Origin: Streptococcus urinalis 2285-97
Lineage (GTDB): Bacteria; Bacillota; Bacilli; Lactobacillales; Streptococcaceae
Direction of reading: 5' to 3'
DNA: 64,000 nucleotides
Assembly: GCF_000188055.2 (NCBI RefSeq)
Contig: NZ_AEUZ02000001.1
Location: 1,502,001-1,566,000 of the forward strand
The position numbers and the translations under genes are program-made. The notes below the pieces were generated by a model. It saw only the letters and a program-made list of their open reading frames with translations, was not told the origin of the DNA and searched no databases. This document shows positions 6,859-15,505 of the stretch, one piece after another (positions within the stretch are counted from its first letter, which is position 1; every line of letters begins with the position of its first letter).

Positions 6859-8507
6859 AAATGTGGTCGCCAGTCTTTAAAAAGGATGGACAAACTCGGG
6901 AACCGATTCAATTTCACCCTGGATTAAACGTTATCATGGGTATGGACTTAGCTAATAATTCTATCGGCAAATCCTCTTCTTTATTAGCAATTGACTTCAT
7001 ATTCGGAGGTAATAGCTATCTAAAATCAATTGCGGTTAAGAAATTAGGTGATCATCCTATCTACTTCTGCTTTCAATTTGAGAAAAAGTTTTATTTTTCA
7101 AGAGATACAGCCAATCCTGATATCATTATAGTGTGTGACAAGAACTACTCTCCAACTGGTGAAATAATGGACCTTGGAACGTTTCTTAACAAACTTAAGA
7201 AACGATATCATTTGGAATCCTCCGATTTATCATTCCGATTAGCTATGAGTGGTTTCTTTAGAATTGCAGGGAAAAATAATCAAAATACCGATTTCCCGTT
7301 ACAAGTTTATGCAAGCCAAAAATCTTCCGAATCCATTACAACCCTTATCCAACTATTTAATTTGTATGATAACATTGCACGATACAAAGAAAGACTTAAG
7401 GATAAGAGTGACCAGTTAACAACGTTTCGCAATGCTCGAAAATATGAATTTATCTCCAACTTAGTTGGTGGTAAAAAGCAATTCGAGCTCAACGTCTCAG
7501 AAATTAAAAGATTGGAATATGGCTTATCACACCTTCAAGATACTTATCAAGACAACATTTGTTCGGATGACATTGAGAAACATCAGCAAAAACTCCAGCT
7601 TAGAAATACTAAGTTGGAGCTAGAAAGTATTCTCCGTGATAAACAAAGACGTCTTAAGCTATTAGATATCAGTATCGAATTTGGTTTATATCCTACTGAA
7701 TCTGACTTAACAGAGCTTCAGCAATACTTCCCTGATACTAATCTCAAGAAATTATATGAAGTTGAGACCTACCACAAAAAATTGGCAACTATTTTAGATT
7801 CCGAATTCTCAACCGAACGTGAATCCCTAGTAGGTGAGATTGACGAATTAGAGAGTCAATTAGTAACTCTAAACCAAGAACTTCAAGAACTAGGAAGCAT
7901 CCCAAATCTTTCAACTGAGTTCTTAGAAAACTACTCTAAACTAACAGCAACGATCAATGCACTCAAAGAGCAAAACGAAGCCTATCTGAAAGAGTCTGCT
8001 TTATCAAAAGAAAAGTCAGAAGCAGACTCTGACTTGAAGCGTAGCACCGAAGATATACTAATAGAGTTAGAAGGAAAAATCAATGCTAAAATGCGAGAGT
8101 TCAATAATATTCTGTATCCAGATATTCGCAAAGCCCCTCAAATCAATCTCAAAGCTCATAACAGCTACTCCTTCTACACCCCAGATGATGATGGTACAGG
8201 AACTAAGTTCAAAGGGATGATTTTATTTGACCTAACCATGCTCTATCTCACTAACCTGCCAGCACTGGCACACGACTCATTACTCTTGAGTAATATTAGC
8301 TACCAAGCAACCGAAGCTCTGTTGAAGCTATATGACCAATCAAAATCACTAAATAAGCAGGTGTTTTTAGCTTTCGATAAAGCAAGCTCATACTCTCCAG
8401 AAGCTAATCAACTCTTATTAGAAAATACTGTATTGCGACTCTCTAGTAACGGAAATGAACTCTACGGTATTTCATGGAATAAAGGAGAAAACTCAGATGA
8501 AGTTTAG
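6849..8507 (+). CDS. DUF2326 ABC/SMC-like ATPase of the ABC-three-component system
   Basis: 552 residues. The N terminus has the DUF2326-type P-loop NNSIGKSS (residues 36-43) followed by the typical AIDFIFGG. Residues ~170-390 are long coiled coils broken by short turns, SMC/RecN-like. The C-terminal head has a conserved DLTMLYLTNLPALAHDSLL segment acting as the Walker B/signature region, and a final YSPEANQLLLENTVLRL stretch. DUF2326 proteins are the ATPase arm of ABC-3C systems, so this gene identifies the operon. The start codon lies within the previous gene. The ATPase motifs look intact, so the system is probably functional. Confidence 0.87.
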   Translation: MLIEMWSPVFKKDGQTREPIQFHPGLNVIMGMDLANNSIGKSSSLLAIDFIFGGNSYLKSIAVKKLGDHPIYFCFQFEKKFYFSRDTANPDIIIVCDKNYSPTGEIMDLGTFLNKLKKRYHLESSDLSFRLAMSGFFRIAGKNNQNTDFPLQVYASQKSSESITTLIQLFNLYDNIARYKERLKDKSDQLTTFRNARKYEFISNLVGGKKQFELNVSEIKRLEYGLSHLQDTYQDNICSDDIEKHQQKLQLRNTKLELESILRDKQRRLKLLDISIEFGLYPTESDLTELQQYFPDTNLKKLYEVETYHKKLATILDSEFSTERESLVGEIDELESQLVTLNQELQELGSIPNLSTEFLENYSKLTATINALKEQNEAYLKESALSKEKSEADSDLKRSTEDILIELEGKINAKMREFNNILYPDIRKAPQINLKAHNSYSFYTPDDDGTGTKFKGMILFDLTMLYLTNLPALAHDSLLLSNISYQATEALLKLYDQSKSLNKQVFLAFDKASSYSPEANQLLLENTVLRLSSNGNELYGISWNKGENSDEV

Positions 8508-8706
8508 CTACAATAAATTATGGAAACTTCTCATTGATAAAGATTGGACAAAAACAAAGCTTAGACAAGAAGCTGGGATTAGTTCTTCCACGATCGCAAA
8601 ATTAGGAAAAGGGGAAAATATCACTACTGATATTTTATTGAAAATTTGTATTACACTTGATTGTAAGATTGAAGATATAGTAGAAATTATAGATAATGAT
8701 GATTAA
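8497..8706 (+). CDS. Small Cro/CI-family (XRE/YozG-like) transcriptional regulator
   Basis: 69 residues. The start at 8497 overlaps the ATPase gene by 11 bp and has AAAGGAG at 8481-8487. Almost the whole protein is one helix-turn-helix domain: WTKTKLRQEAGISSSTIAKL, then GENITTDILLKICITLDCKIEDI. Coupling to the operon suggests autoregulation of the ABC-3C genes, with the phased repeats at 5326-5372 as candidate sites. Only 2 bp separate its stop from the IS66 end. Confidence 0.85.
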   Translation: MKFSYNKLWKLLIDKDWTKTKLRQEAGISSSTIAKLGKGENITTDILLKICITLDCKIEDIVEIIDNDD

Positions 8707-8793
8707 TTGTAAGCGCCCAATAACAAGGTACCTATCCTCTCTTCCAGTAATTCTGCTATACTGTAGAAAATAAGAATACTGGGGGATATCTGA

Positions 8794-8975
8794 ATGACCA
8801 AACAACCTATTGTTCCTTTGGAACAACTACCCATTTCTCGAAAATTTGAGAAAAAGCGAAGAATGCTCTTATCTTTCGTTGTAAAGTGAGAGAGCTTGAT
8901 CTCTCTTTTTACTCCCCTATCTCATCTGAACAAGCTATCGCTATCTTGGATAAGGTATTGTCCTATGACCATTAA
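8794..8975 (+). pseudogene. tnpA: IS66 tnpA (accessory protein), frameshifted
   Basis: Starts at ATG 8794 (MTKQPIVPLEQLPISRKFEK). Around 8855-8862 the frame breaks: read directly it ends at 8887, but shifting one frame continues as NALIFRCKVRELDLSFYSPI through ...AIAILDKVLSYDH to a stop at 8975. The span of 182 nt is one short of a whole number of codons, so one base has been lost. The intact form would overlap tnpB, as is normal for IS66. Confidence 0.8.
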
Positions 8976-9315
8976 CTTAAGTGATTTAGGCCAGGTCTAT
9001 CTGGTTTGTGGAAAAACAGATATGAGACAGGGCATTGATTCGCTCGCTTATCTTGTTAAAAGTCAATTTGACCTAGATCCCTTCTCAGGTCAGGTATTCC
9101 TCTTTTGTGGGGGGCGGAAGGATCGCTTTAAAGCTCTTTATTGGGATGGTCAAGGATTCTGGCTCCTCTACAAGCGTTTTGAAAAAGGAAAACTCACTTG
9201 GCCAAACAATGAGTATGACGTTAAGGCTCTGACTTCTGAACAATTAAACTGGCTAATGAAAGGATTTTTCATCACTCCTAACATAAACTGTACAAAAAGT
9301 CGTGATTTCTATTGA
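8965..9315 (+). CDS. tnpB: IS66 TnpB accessory protein
   Basis: 116 residues from the ATG at 8965, overlapping the end of tnpA. It carries the family signature: VYLVCGKTDMRQGIDSLAYL, FSGQVFLFCGGRKDRFKALY, and a WDGQGFWLLYKRFEKGKLTW core. Length and sequence look intact. It is needed with TnpA and TnpC for IS66 transposition, but both partners are broken here. An in-frame start at 8896 would cover tnpA coding sequence and is not credible. Confidence 0.9.
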   Translation: MTINLSDLGQVYLVCGKTDMRQGIDSLAYLVKSQFDLDPFSGQVFLFCGGRKDRFKALYWDGQGFWLLYKRFEKGKLTWPNNEYDVKALTSEQLNWLMKGFFITPNINCTKSRDFY

Positions 9316-9368
9316 AATCATGGCTTTTCTTTAGGTATAATATAGAAAACATTAGGAGGAGATCATTT

Positions 9369-10797
9369 ATGGAAGAATTACTTAAAATCATTAAACAGCA
9401 GTCTAATGAGATTGCTCTCCTTCGTGAACAAGTCGTTTATCTGACACAAAAAATTTATGGCAAATCATCTGAGAAAACGATTCAAATTAATGGGCAACTC
9501 AGTCTTTTTGAAGAAGAACAATTAACTGAAGAAAAAGCGGACTTACCCAGGTGAACTTGAAACCATTACCTATCAGCGTAAGAAGGCTAAAGGAAAACGT
9601 CAAACCATTCTGAACCAATTTAAAGCCGAAGAAAGACATTATCACCTAACAGAATGTGCTTGTCCAGATTGTCATGGGGCTCTCAAAGAAATTGGTGCAA
9701 CCGTTCAGCGTCAAGAACTGGTCTTTATTCCAGCACAGCTGAAGAGAGTTGACCATATCCAGCATGCCTACAAATGTCTGGCTTGTAGTGAGAAGACTCT
9801 CAGTGATAAAATTATCAAAGCTCCCGTACCTAAAGCACCACTAGCACATAGTCTAGGGTCTGCTTCAATCATTGCTCATACGATTCATCAGAAGTTTCAT
9901 CTTAAAGTACCGAATTATCGTCAGGAAGAAGATTGGACTAAACTTGGTTTGCCTATAACACGCAAAGAAATCGCTAACTGGCATATTAAGGCAAGTCAGT
10001 ATTATTTTGAACCACTTTATGAGCTTTTACACCAGAAATTACTAGAACAGCCCGTCCTTCATGCGGATGAAACCAGCTATCGCGTTTTAGAAAGCGATAG
10101 CCAGCTAACTTACTATTGGACCTTCTTATCTGGTAAGGATGAGAAAGAAGTAATCACTCTTTATCATCACGATAAGCGTCGTAGTGGGCTAGTTGCCCAA
10201 GAATTTCTAGGTGATTACGCTGGTTATGTTCATTGCGATATGCATGGGGCTTATCGTCAATTGGAGACTGCCAAGGCAGATAAGAGTTCTCTGGTGTTCA
10301 AAGGGCTGTGCTATTGTGATAAGATGTTTGCCTTAGAGGAGTCATGGGCTGATTTATCTTTACAAGATCGCCTGATGAAACGCCAAGATGAGTTAGAACC
10401 TTTGATGGCAGAGTTCTTTGACTGGTGTCGCAGGCAGGCTGTTCTTCCAGGCTCTAAGTTGGGACGTGCCATTGACTATAGCCTTAAGTATGAAGAAACG
10501 TTTAGAACTGTACTTAAAGATGGTAGTCTCGTCTTATCCAATAATATGGCGGAACGTGCGATCAAGTCTTTGGTTATGAGACGTAAAAATTGGCTCTTTT
10601 CACAAAGCTTTGAGGGTGCTAAATCAAGTGCTATCATTATGTCTCTATTGGCAACAGCTAAACGACATCACTTGGATAGCGAAAAATATATAGGTTACCT
10701 ACTAGAGAATCTTCCGAATGAGGAGATATTCGCCAAAAAGGAAGTTCTAGAGGCTTATTTGCCATGGGCAGAGAAGGTACAACAAAATTGTAGATAA
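9369..10797 (+). pseudogene. tnpC: IS66 TnpC transposase, frameshifted and internally deleted
   Basis: Begins at ATG 9369 (MEELLKIIKQQSNEIALLRE, leucine-zipper-like). An extra C in the CCC at 9546-9548 shifts the frame to a stop at 9554; the +1-corrected frame continues as GELETITYQRKKAKGKRQTI through a CPDC/CLAC zinc finger to the DDE core. The core keeps HADETSYRV, HCDMHGAYRQL and MAERAIKSLVMRRKNW. Near 10258-10281 the text jumps from GAYRQLE to KADKSSL, where the family normally has about 20 residues including a HxRRKF segment, so an internal deletion is likely. Transposition activity is very unlikely. Confidence 0.88.
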
Positions 10798-10860
10798 CAA
10801 AATCTTCCAGAGTCAGTGAACTTTGGAAGATTTTAATATACCTTGTTATTGGGCGCTTAC

Positions 10861-11077
10861 GTTATGACTGCTAAACAAATTCAAGAACTCCAAAAACGAA
10901 ATGCTCTTACAAAATCAAAAGTCTATCTAGATTATACATCTAGATAGACTTTCCAAGCATGATGCTTGAACATATTGAATACTCTATTTAGGTTGGAGAG
11001 AGATAATTAAACATAGATCATTCACACCGTAAAACGGAGAAAAGTTTAATGACATTTCAGGTCATAGGTCAAAAGAT
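10861..11077. other. Junk between IS66 and the adhesin: short ORF stub and a perfect hairpin
   Basis: Just after the IS end, an ATG at 10864 opens a 27-codon stub (MTAKQIQELQKRNALTKSKV...) that may be the start of a cut gene; I do not recognise it. At 10918-10952 is a perfect 15-bp stem with a 5-nt loop, without a strong T tract. No intact gene is visible. Confidence 0.5.
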
Positions 11078-13702
11078 TTAATCCTCTTTTTTCTTAGAAC
11101 CATACATAAGAGTGCTTATTAACAAAACAATTATTCCAAACAACGATAGATGAGTATTGATCTCGCCAGTAGAAGGAAGTTCAACAACACCATCTGCTTC
11201 AACTTCAGCTTTCTTATCTTTGCCTGCTTGGGCGGCATCTTCGGCTGCTTTCACGGCTGCTTCAGCTGCGGCTTCTGCGGCATCTTGGGAATCTGGTTTG
11301 CCGTTGCTATCCGCATCGTTGACGGTTACTTCTGATGTCGTTACTTGATCAAGACGTGCTTTCAACGCTTCTTTGACTGGGCCTTCTGGTAAGCTATCGA
11401 CTAACGGAGTTGCTGTACCTTTCTTCTCAGTTGTGACATCGTTCAAGCCATCTACGGCTGATTTCTCATCTGGATTAACAACACCATCTGCTTCAACTTC
11501 AGCTTTCTTATCTTTGCCTGCTTGGGCGGCATCTTCGGCTGCTTTCACGGCTGCTTCAGCTGCGGCTTCTGCGGCATCTTGGGAATCTGGTTTGCCGTTG
11601 CTATCCGCATCGTTGACGGTTACTTCTGATGTCGTTACTTGATCAAGACGTGCTTTCAACGCTTCTTTGACTGGGCCTTCTGGTAAGCTATCGACTAACG
11701 GAGTTGCTGTACCTTTCTTCTCAGTTGTGACATCGTTCAAGCCATCTACGGCTGATTTCTCATCTGGATTAACAACACCATCTGCTTCAACTTCAGCTTT
11801 CTTATCTTTGCCTGCTTGGGCGGCATCTTCGGCTGCTTTCACGGCTGCTTCAGCTGCGGAAACTCTTAGAGCAACTATACTATCAGTTATAATCTTAACT
11901 GCATCATCTACTTTATCTTGGCTTGTAAAACTATCGTTTACTACTACTTGACCTTTTTTGATAGAATCATCGTAAGCCGTTTGTTTTGTTTTATCTGCAT
12001 TAACATATATATCAGTTAACTTCAAATTAGAATCATTATCTAAAAGTCGTTGTAATTCTTCTTTCTCAACCTTTTTATAAGTATAGGTAATAGTTTGAAT
12101 ACCTGAATTGAAATTAATTGTGTTACTGTCCTGATATCCTACTGCAGTAGGAGCATTAGTCCTCTTAAATGTATAATTAGGTAACATCAATTTATCCGAC
12201 AAATCTAGAGATTGATAAGTCAGACCTGAGTATAGCTTTTCTTTAATAACATTTCCAGTTGAATCATCAACATACAATAATTTTATATAGCTACCACCTG
12301 AAGAATACTCAAACCTAGTTAAATCAAATTGTTGTAAATTTGTTCCTGACCCAGTAGAAGCAAAAATCGCAAAGCCCAACTCTTCTCTTCCCTTAGCCTG
12401 GTTAGTAGTTAGTCTACTTTTATCTAAATAGGTTTGAATATTTTTTGTGAATATTTGTCCATCATATGTCACTGTCATAGCCTTTGATTGTCCATTATAA
12501 TCAACAATCACATTTTTAAATTCGTTATTATGCGGTTGTGACTCTAATCTTCGAGCATCTTGCAACAATGTAATTGCTTTTCCACTAGCATCTGTGCCAT
12601 AAAAGGCACCAAAAGCCCCATTTTGATATCCACTAAACTTAGGATCCGCTCCTGCTTTCTGATTTACATTAGGGTTTGAGGTATTATGCCATGTGTCGAA
12701 CTTAAACCCAAAAGAATTTGGAAGGCCACCTAATCCAATACTCGCTCCTGATAGTCCAATTGTCCCTGGTGCAGTTGAAGTAAAAGCAAAAGAAACTCCA
12801 TCTCCACCGCTTCTTCCACCAACGTTGTATCCTTCATATTTATCACCTAAACTTAATCTACCTTCTAGTCTAAAAGATTCATTCATATCAATTCTTTTAT
12901 TCAAAAGTAAACTTCCAGCTTGACCTGAAACATCTTCAGTTAGTACAACAGGATTTTGGTCATCACCATGTGCTGTTCCTCTAACTTCAAAGTGGTCAAC
13001 CATATTATTTTTAGTGACAATTAGATGAGCTTTATCCACATACTCAGCAGATCCCAATGGAAACTCTTGACTACTAGATTCTCTATCAGATAAATTTAAT
13101 GAACGACGTGACCTTACTTTTGGTTTATCTACACTATCTCTTGAAGGTAACTGATATTTATCTGAGTACTCCTGCTTGTTTGGAGTATCCTGAAGGGTAT
13201 ATACCGTATCCTGTTCTTCCTTATTTTGATGTTCACCAGATACTTCGCTTCCCCTATTATTATCAACACTAGCTTTCTCCAAACTTTCATCAGCATCATC
13301 TATAGAACGCATTGTATTTACAGGAGGTACAGTAATATCTTTTTCACTTACAGTTTCTCCCAAATCATTAACTTTATCTGTATCTTCTGATGAGATATTA
13401 GAGTCTTCACTGATACCAGATTCCGAAATTTTAACCACATCATCAGGATTTATATTTTCTGTATGACCTGCTGAAACTACAGTATCTGAATTAATTGTAT
13501 TGTCCACTGAGGTTACTTCAGCCGCTTGTGTTACCTCTGCACTCATAGCACTTGACTCATCCGCCAAAACAGAATGACTATTCATTCCTAAAAATAATAA
13601 CCCGACTAATACAGAAGCAGCACCAAACTTAAACTTCTTAATCGAAAAGCGTTGTTTCGTCTGTGAAGCATCGTATTGTGTCCCTCTTGCCTTACTAAAC
13701 AT
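11078..13702 (-). CDS. LPXTG-anchored lectin-like adhesin with YSIRK-type signal and repeats
   Basis: 874 residues. The N terminus has a YSIRK-like export signal (QRFSIKKFKFGAASVLVGLL), then a low-complexity Ser/Asp/Glu-rich stretch to ~210. Residues ~215-450 form an L-type (legume-like) lectin domain (GGDGVSFAFTS; FGFKFDTWHNTSNPNVNQ as likely metal-binding loop). A MucBP-like domain follows (GGSYIKLLYVDDSTGNVIKE to ~545), then a linker and two 98-residue Ala/Lys/Asp-rich repeats plus part of a third. It ends with LPSTGE, a hydrophobic helix and GSKKKED for sortase anchoring. The layout resembles streptococcal SraP/BR-type host-binding adhesins, so a host-glycan-binding role is inferred. AAAAAAGGAG precedes the start. 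It is divergent from an AraC-type regulator that may control it. Confidence 0.92.
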   Translation of the reverse strand: MFSKARGTQYDASQTKQRFSIKKFKFGAASVLVGLLFLGMNSHSVLADESSAMSAEVTQAAEVTSVDNTINSDTVVSAGHTENINPDDVVKISESGISEDSNISSEDTDKVNDLGETVSEKDITVPPVNTMRSIDDADESLEKASVDNNRGSEVSGEHQNKEEQDTVYTLQDTPNKQEYSDKYQLPSRDSVDKPKVRSRRSLNLSDRESSSQEFPLGSAEYVDKAHLIVTKNNMVDHFEVRGTAHGDDQNPVVLTEDVSGQAGSLLLNKRIDMNESFRLEGRLSLGDKYEGYNVGGRSGGDGVSFAFTSTAPGTIGLSGASIGLGGLPNSFGFKFDTWHNTSNPNVNQKAGADPKFSGYQNGAFGAFYGTDASGKAITLLQDARRLESQPHNNEFKNVIVDYNGQSKAMTVTYDGQIFTKNIQTYLDKSRLTTNQAKGREELGFAIFASTGSGTNLQQFDLTRFEYSSGGSYIKLLYVDDSTGNVIKEKLYSGLTYQSLDLSDKLMLPNYTFKRTNAPTAVGYQDSNTINFNSGIQTITYTYKKVEKEELQRLLDNDSNLKLTDIYVNADKTKQTAYDDSIKKGQVVVNDSFTSQDKVDDAVKIITDSIVALRVSAAEAAVKAAEDAAQAGKDKKAEVEADGVVNPDEKSAVDGLNDVTTEKKGTATPLVDSLPEGPVKEALKARLDQVTTSEVTVNDADSNGKPDSQDAAEAAAEAAVKAAEDAAQAGKDKKAEVEADGVVNPDEKSAVDGLNDVTTEKKGTATPLVDSLPEGPVKEALKARLDQVTTSEVTVNDADSNGKPDSQDAAEAAAEAAVKAAEDAAQAGKDKKAEVEADGVVELPSTGEINTHLSLFGIIVLLISTLMYGSKKKED
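11183..11859 (-). repeat. Tandem 294-bp repeats in the adhesin gene (two full, one partial)
   Basis: Units at 11187-11480 and 11481-11774 appear identical at base level, and 11775-11859 matches the first 85 bp. Each encodes 98 residues. Such identity indicates recent duplication or gene conversion, and copy number may differ between strains. The repeats also create open frames on the opposite strand that are not genes. Confidence 0.93.
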
Positions 13703-13719
13703 ACGTAGTCTCCTTTTTT

Positions 13720-13743
13720 ATTTTGTATATTTTTATACAAAAT
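13720..13743 (-). promoter_or_regulatory. 10-bp perfect inverted repeat just upstream of the adhesin start
   Basis: ATTTTGTATA and its complement around a 4-nt centre, directly before the adhesin ribosome-binding site. It may be an operator or an mRNA hairpin affecting translation; the TATA-like sequence inside could also be part of the promoter. Confidence 0.5.
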
Positions 13744-13804
13744 TAAGTCTACCTGTTTAGGAGTTTGATTAGAATATCTCTATTTATTTATATTTTCTCA
13801 TGTG

Positions 13805-13819
13805 TTTTTTTTTTTTTTT
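13805..13819. repeat. Homopolymer tract of 15 T between adhesin and regulator genes
   Basis: A run of 15 T in the divergent promoter region. Tracts of this length slip readily, so promoter spacing could vary (phase variation). No other such tract occurs in the window. Confidence 0.7.
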
Positions 13820-13874
13820 CTAATAAAGCGTATTTAATTTTTTTGATCATTTTTGGTATTTTTAACTTTTAGAG

Positions 13875-15188
13875 GTGATATCTATTGACTTTCTTAGAAT
13901 CTTTTTTAGAATTATTACTATAAATCAAAAAGAGGAGGTGCTCATCATAAACTCTTTACTGTTAAAATCATTACATAGCACTTTAAAATTATCTATTACC
14001 GTTTGTGACAGATCCTTTACAGTTCTAACAGAGTATAAATCAGATAAAACCGTTTCTCTTTATTATGACCATCATCTTATCTTAAATGAGTTTAGTAAAA
14101 CCAAAGAGAATTTCTTATTTCACTATGGGTTTATGGGAGAATTGTTCCTTGCTCTTCGCACAGACAATCACTACGTCATTATTGGTCCTTGGAGGAGTAA
14201 TGCCATTGATCCTTTACTCTTTAAAAGGAAAATGAACGAAGCTCATATTGAGAACGATGAACAAAATTATTTCTTTGAGAAGTTGGTTCAACTTCCTTTC
14301 TTCCCCCTCAGTCAAATTAGAGAGCTACTTATTTTAGTTAACTATTGTTTAACTGGGAAAATTGAAGATTTGTTGTCAGCCCCTTTACATCACTATACAA
14401 AAGGGTGGAGCAATGCTTTTGATTTAAATAAAATCAAACAGTTGTCTGTCGAAAATAGTAATACCTATACTTATCAATACCAGTATGAAACTAGGATTTT
14501 ACAAGCTGTTAAATCTGGGAAGGAAGAGCTTTTAAGAGAAACTGTAAGTCAATTAAGCAATGCCGTTTCTGCTACGTTAAGTGGCGATGAATTACGGTCC
14601 GAAAAGAATTACTCTATTATGATTTATGATCGTTTAGCTCAAGGAGCTGTTCACTCTGGCCTTGATATTGAGACAGCCTATCAATCGCGAGATCGCTTTG
14701 TTACAGAAACAGAACAAGCTCAATCATTACACGCTGTTTTGAAGTTACGCGATACAGCTATTCTATTTTACACTCAACAAGTGTCGGGGATTAAACAAAA
14801 ACTAGTATCACAATATTCTCAAACAGTTATTGGGGTTATTCAATATCTTGAAAATAACCTCAATCGAGCTATTAAGACTGCGGAAATAGCCAGACAGTTT
14901 CACATGAGTGAATCTAAATTACGAAAGTTATTTAAACAAGAAAAGCACATGACCATTCTACAATATTTTCTTCATTTAAAAATTGAAGTGGCTAAACAGT
15001 TATTAGAGGAAGGAAAAACATTGGCTCACATTGCGGAATTACTCCAATTCTCAACATCAGCTAATTTTTCACGTACCTTCAAAAGAGTGGTTGGGATCAG
15101 TCCATTAAAGTATGCGCAGCAAAATAATTTGGCGAGTCAGCAGACCAGTAAAGGACAGACTCAAAAAGATCCAGAGGAGAGCCACTGA
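13875..15188 (+). CDS. AraC-family transcriptional regulator
   Basis: Up to 437 residues. The C-terminal ~100 residues hold the double helix-turn-helix of AraC/XylS proteins: IKTAEIARQFHMSESKLRKL and TLAHIAELLQFSTSANFSRT, then FKRVVGISPLKYAQQ. The first ~300 residues are an effector or dimerisation region I do not recognise. The start is uncertain. GTG 13875 has no good ribosome-binding site. A strong AGGAGG at 13933-13938 is followed at the right distance only by ATC/ATA (13944-13949). It is divergent from the lectin adhesin, a layout common for AraC-type regulators of streptococcal surface proteins, so local control is a reasonable inference. Confidence 0.85.
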   Translation: MISIDFLRIFFRIITINQKEEVLIINSLLLKSLHSTLKLSITVCDRSFTVLTEYKSDKTVSLYYDHHLILNEFSKTKENFLFHYGFMGELFLALRTDNHYVIIGPWRSNAIDPLLFKRKMNEAHIENDEQNYFFEKLVQLPFFPLSQIRELLILVNYCLTGKIEDLLSAPLHHYTKGWSNAFDLNKIKQLSVENSNTYTYQYQYETRILQAVKSGKEELLRETVSQLSNAVSATLSGDELRSEKNYSIMIYDRLAQGAVHSGLDIETAYQSRDRFVTETEQAQSLHAVLKLRDTAILFYTQQVSGIKQKLVSQYSQTVIGVIQYLENNLNRAIKTAEIARQFHMSESKLRKLFKQEKHMTILQYFLHLKIEVAKQLLEEGKTLAHIAELLQFSTSANFSRTFKRVVGISPLKYAQQNNLASQQTSKGQTQKDPEESH

Positions 15189-15215
15189 TGACAGGCTCCT
15201 CTCTGGATCTTTTTC
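15165..15215 (+). terminator. Terminator overlapping the end of the AraC-type gene
   Basis: A long stem formed by AGATCCAGAG... and ...CTCTGGATCT around a loop that includes the stop codon, followed by TTTTTCT. The stem has two mismatches near the loop. The gap from here to 15505 shows no other feature. Confidence 0.75.
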
Positions 15216-15505
15216 TATATAAAAAAACTCTATAACTACTGCCAATGGTATCACCCACTACAATTGACAATGGCAAAATAAATGGAAACTTACTATTATC
15301 CCATTCAATGATATACCTAATGTTATAAAATATTCATTTCAACTAATTCGATATGCTACATAGTTGGTTTAAACTAATTTCTGTATTATGGTTTACGTAA
15401 ACTTATTAAAGGTATATAATTAAGTTGTTGTTTGCTTTCAATTACCTCTCAATCGTCATTAGATTTGATAAATGAATGTTTCTCATATGGGAAAGGATGA
15501 TTAAG

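Larger units (their letters stand above)
8709..10860 (+). mobile_element. IS66-family insertion sequence, decayed
   Basis: Bounded by perfect 22-bp terminal inverted repeats (8709-8730 and 10839-10860) that start with GTAAGCGCCC, the IS66-type end. It contains the canonical tnpA-tnpB-tnpC set, but tnpA and tnpC are frameshifted and tnpC also seems to lack part of its core. The 8 bp on either side (GATTAATT and GTTATGAC) differ, so the target duplication expected for IS66 is absent. Confidence 0.93.

Noticed and set aside
8701-10868. 8-bp target duplication of IS66
   Set aside because: The flanking 8-mers are different, so no duplication is present.
11150-11951. Plus-strand open frames (61-94 aa) within the adhesin repeats
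   Set aside because: They mirror the repetitive minus-strand gene, recur once per repeat and lack ribosome-binding sites.
13875-13950. Frameshift at the AraC gene start
   Set aside because: The frame is continuous through the region; only the start codon is doubtful.
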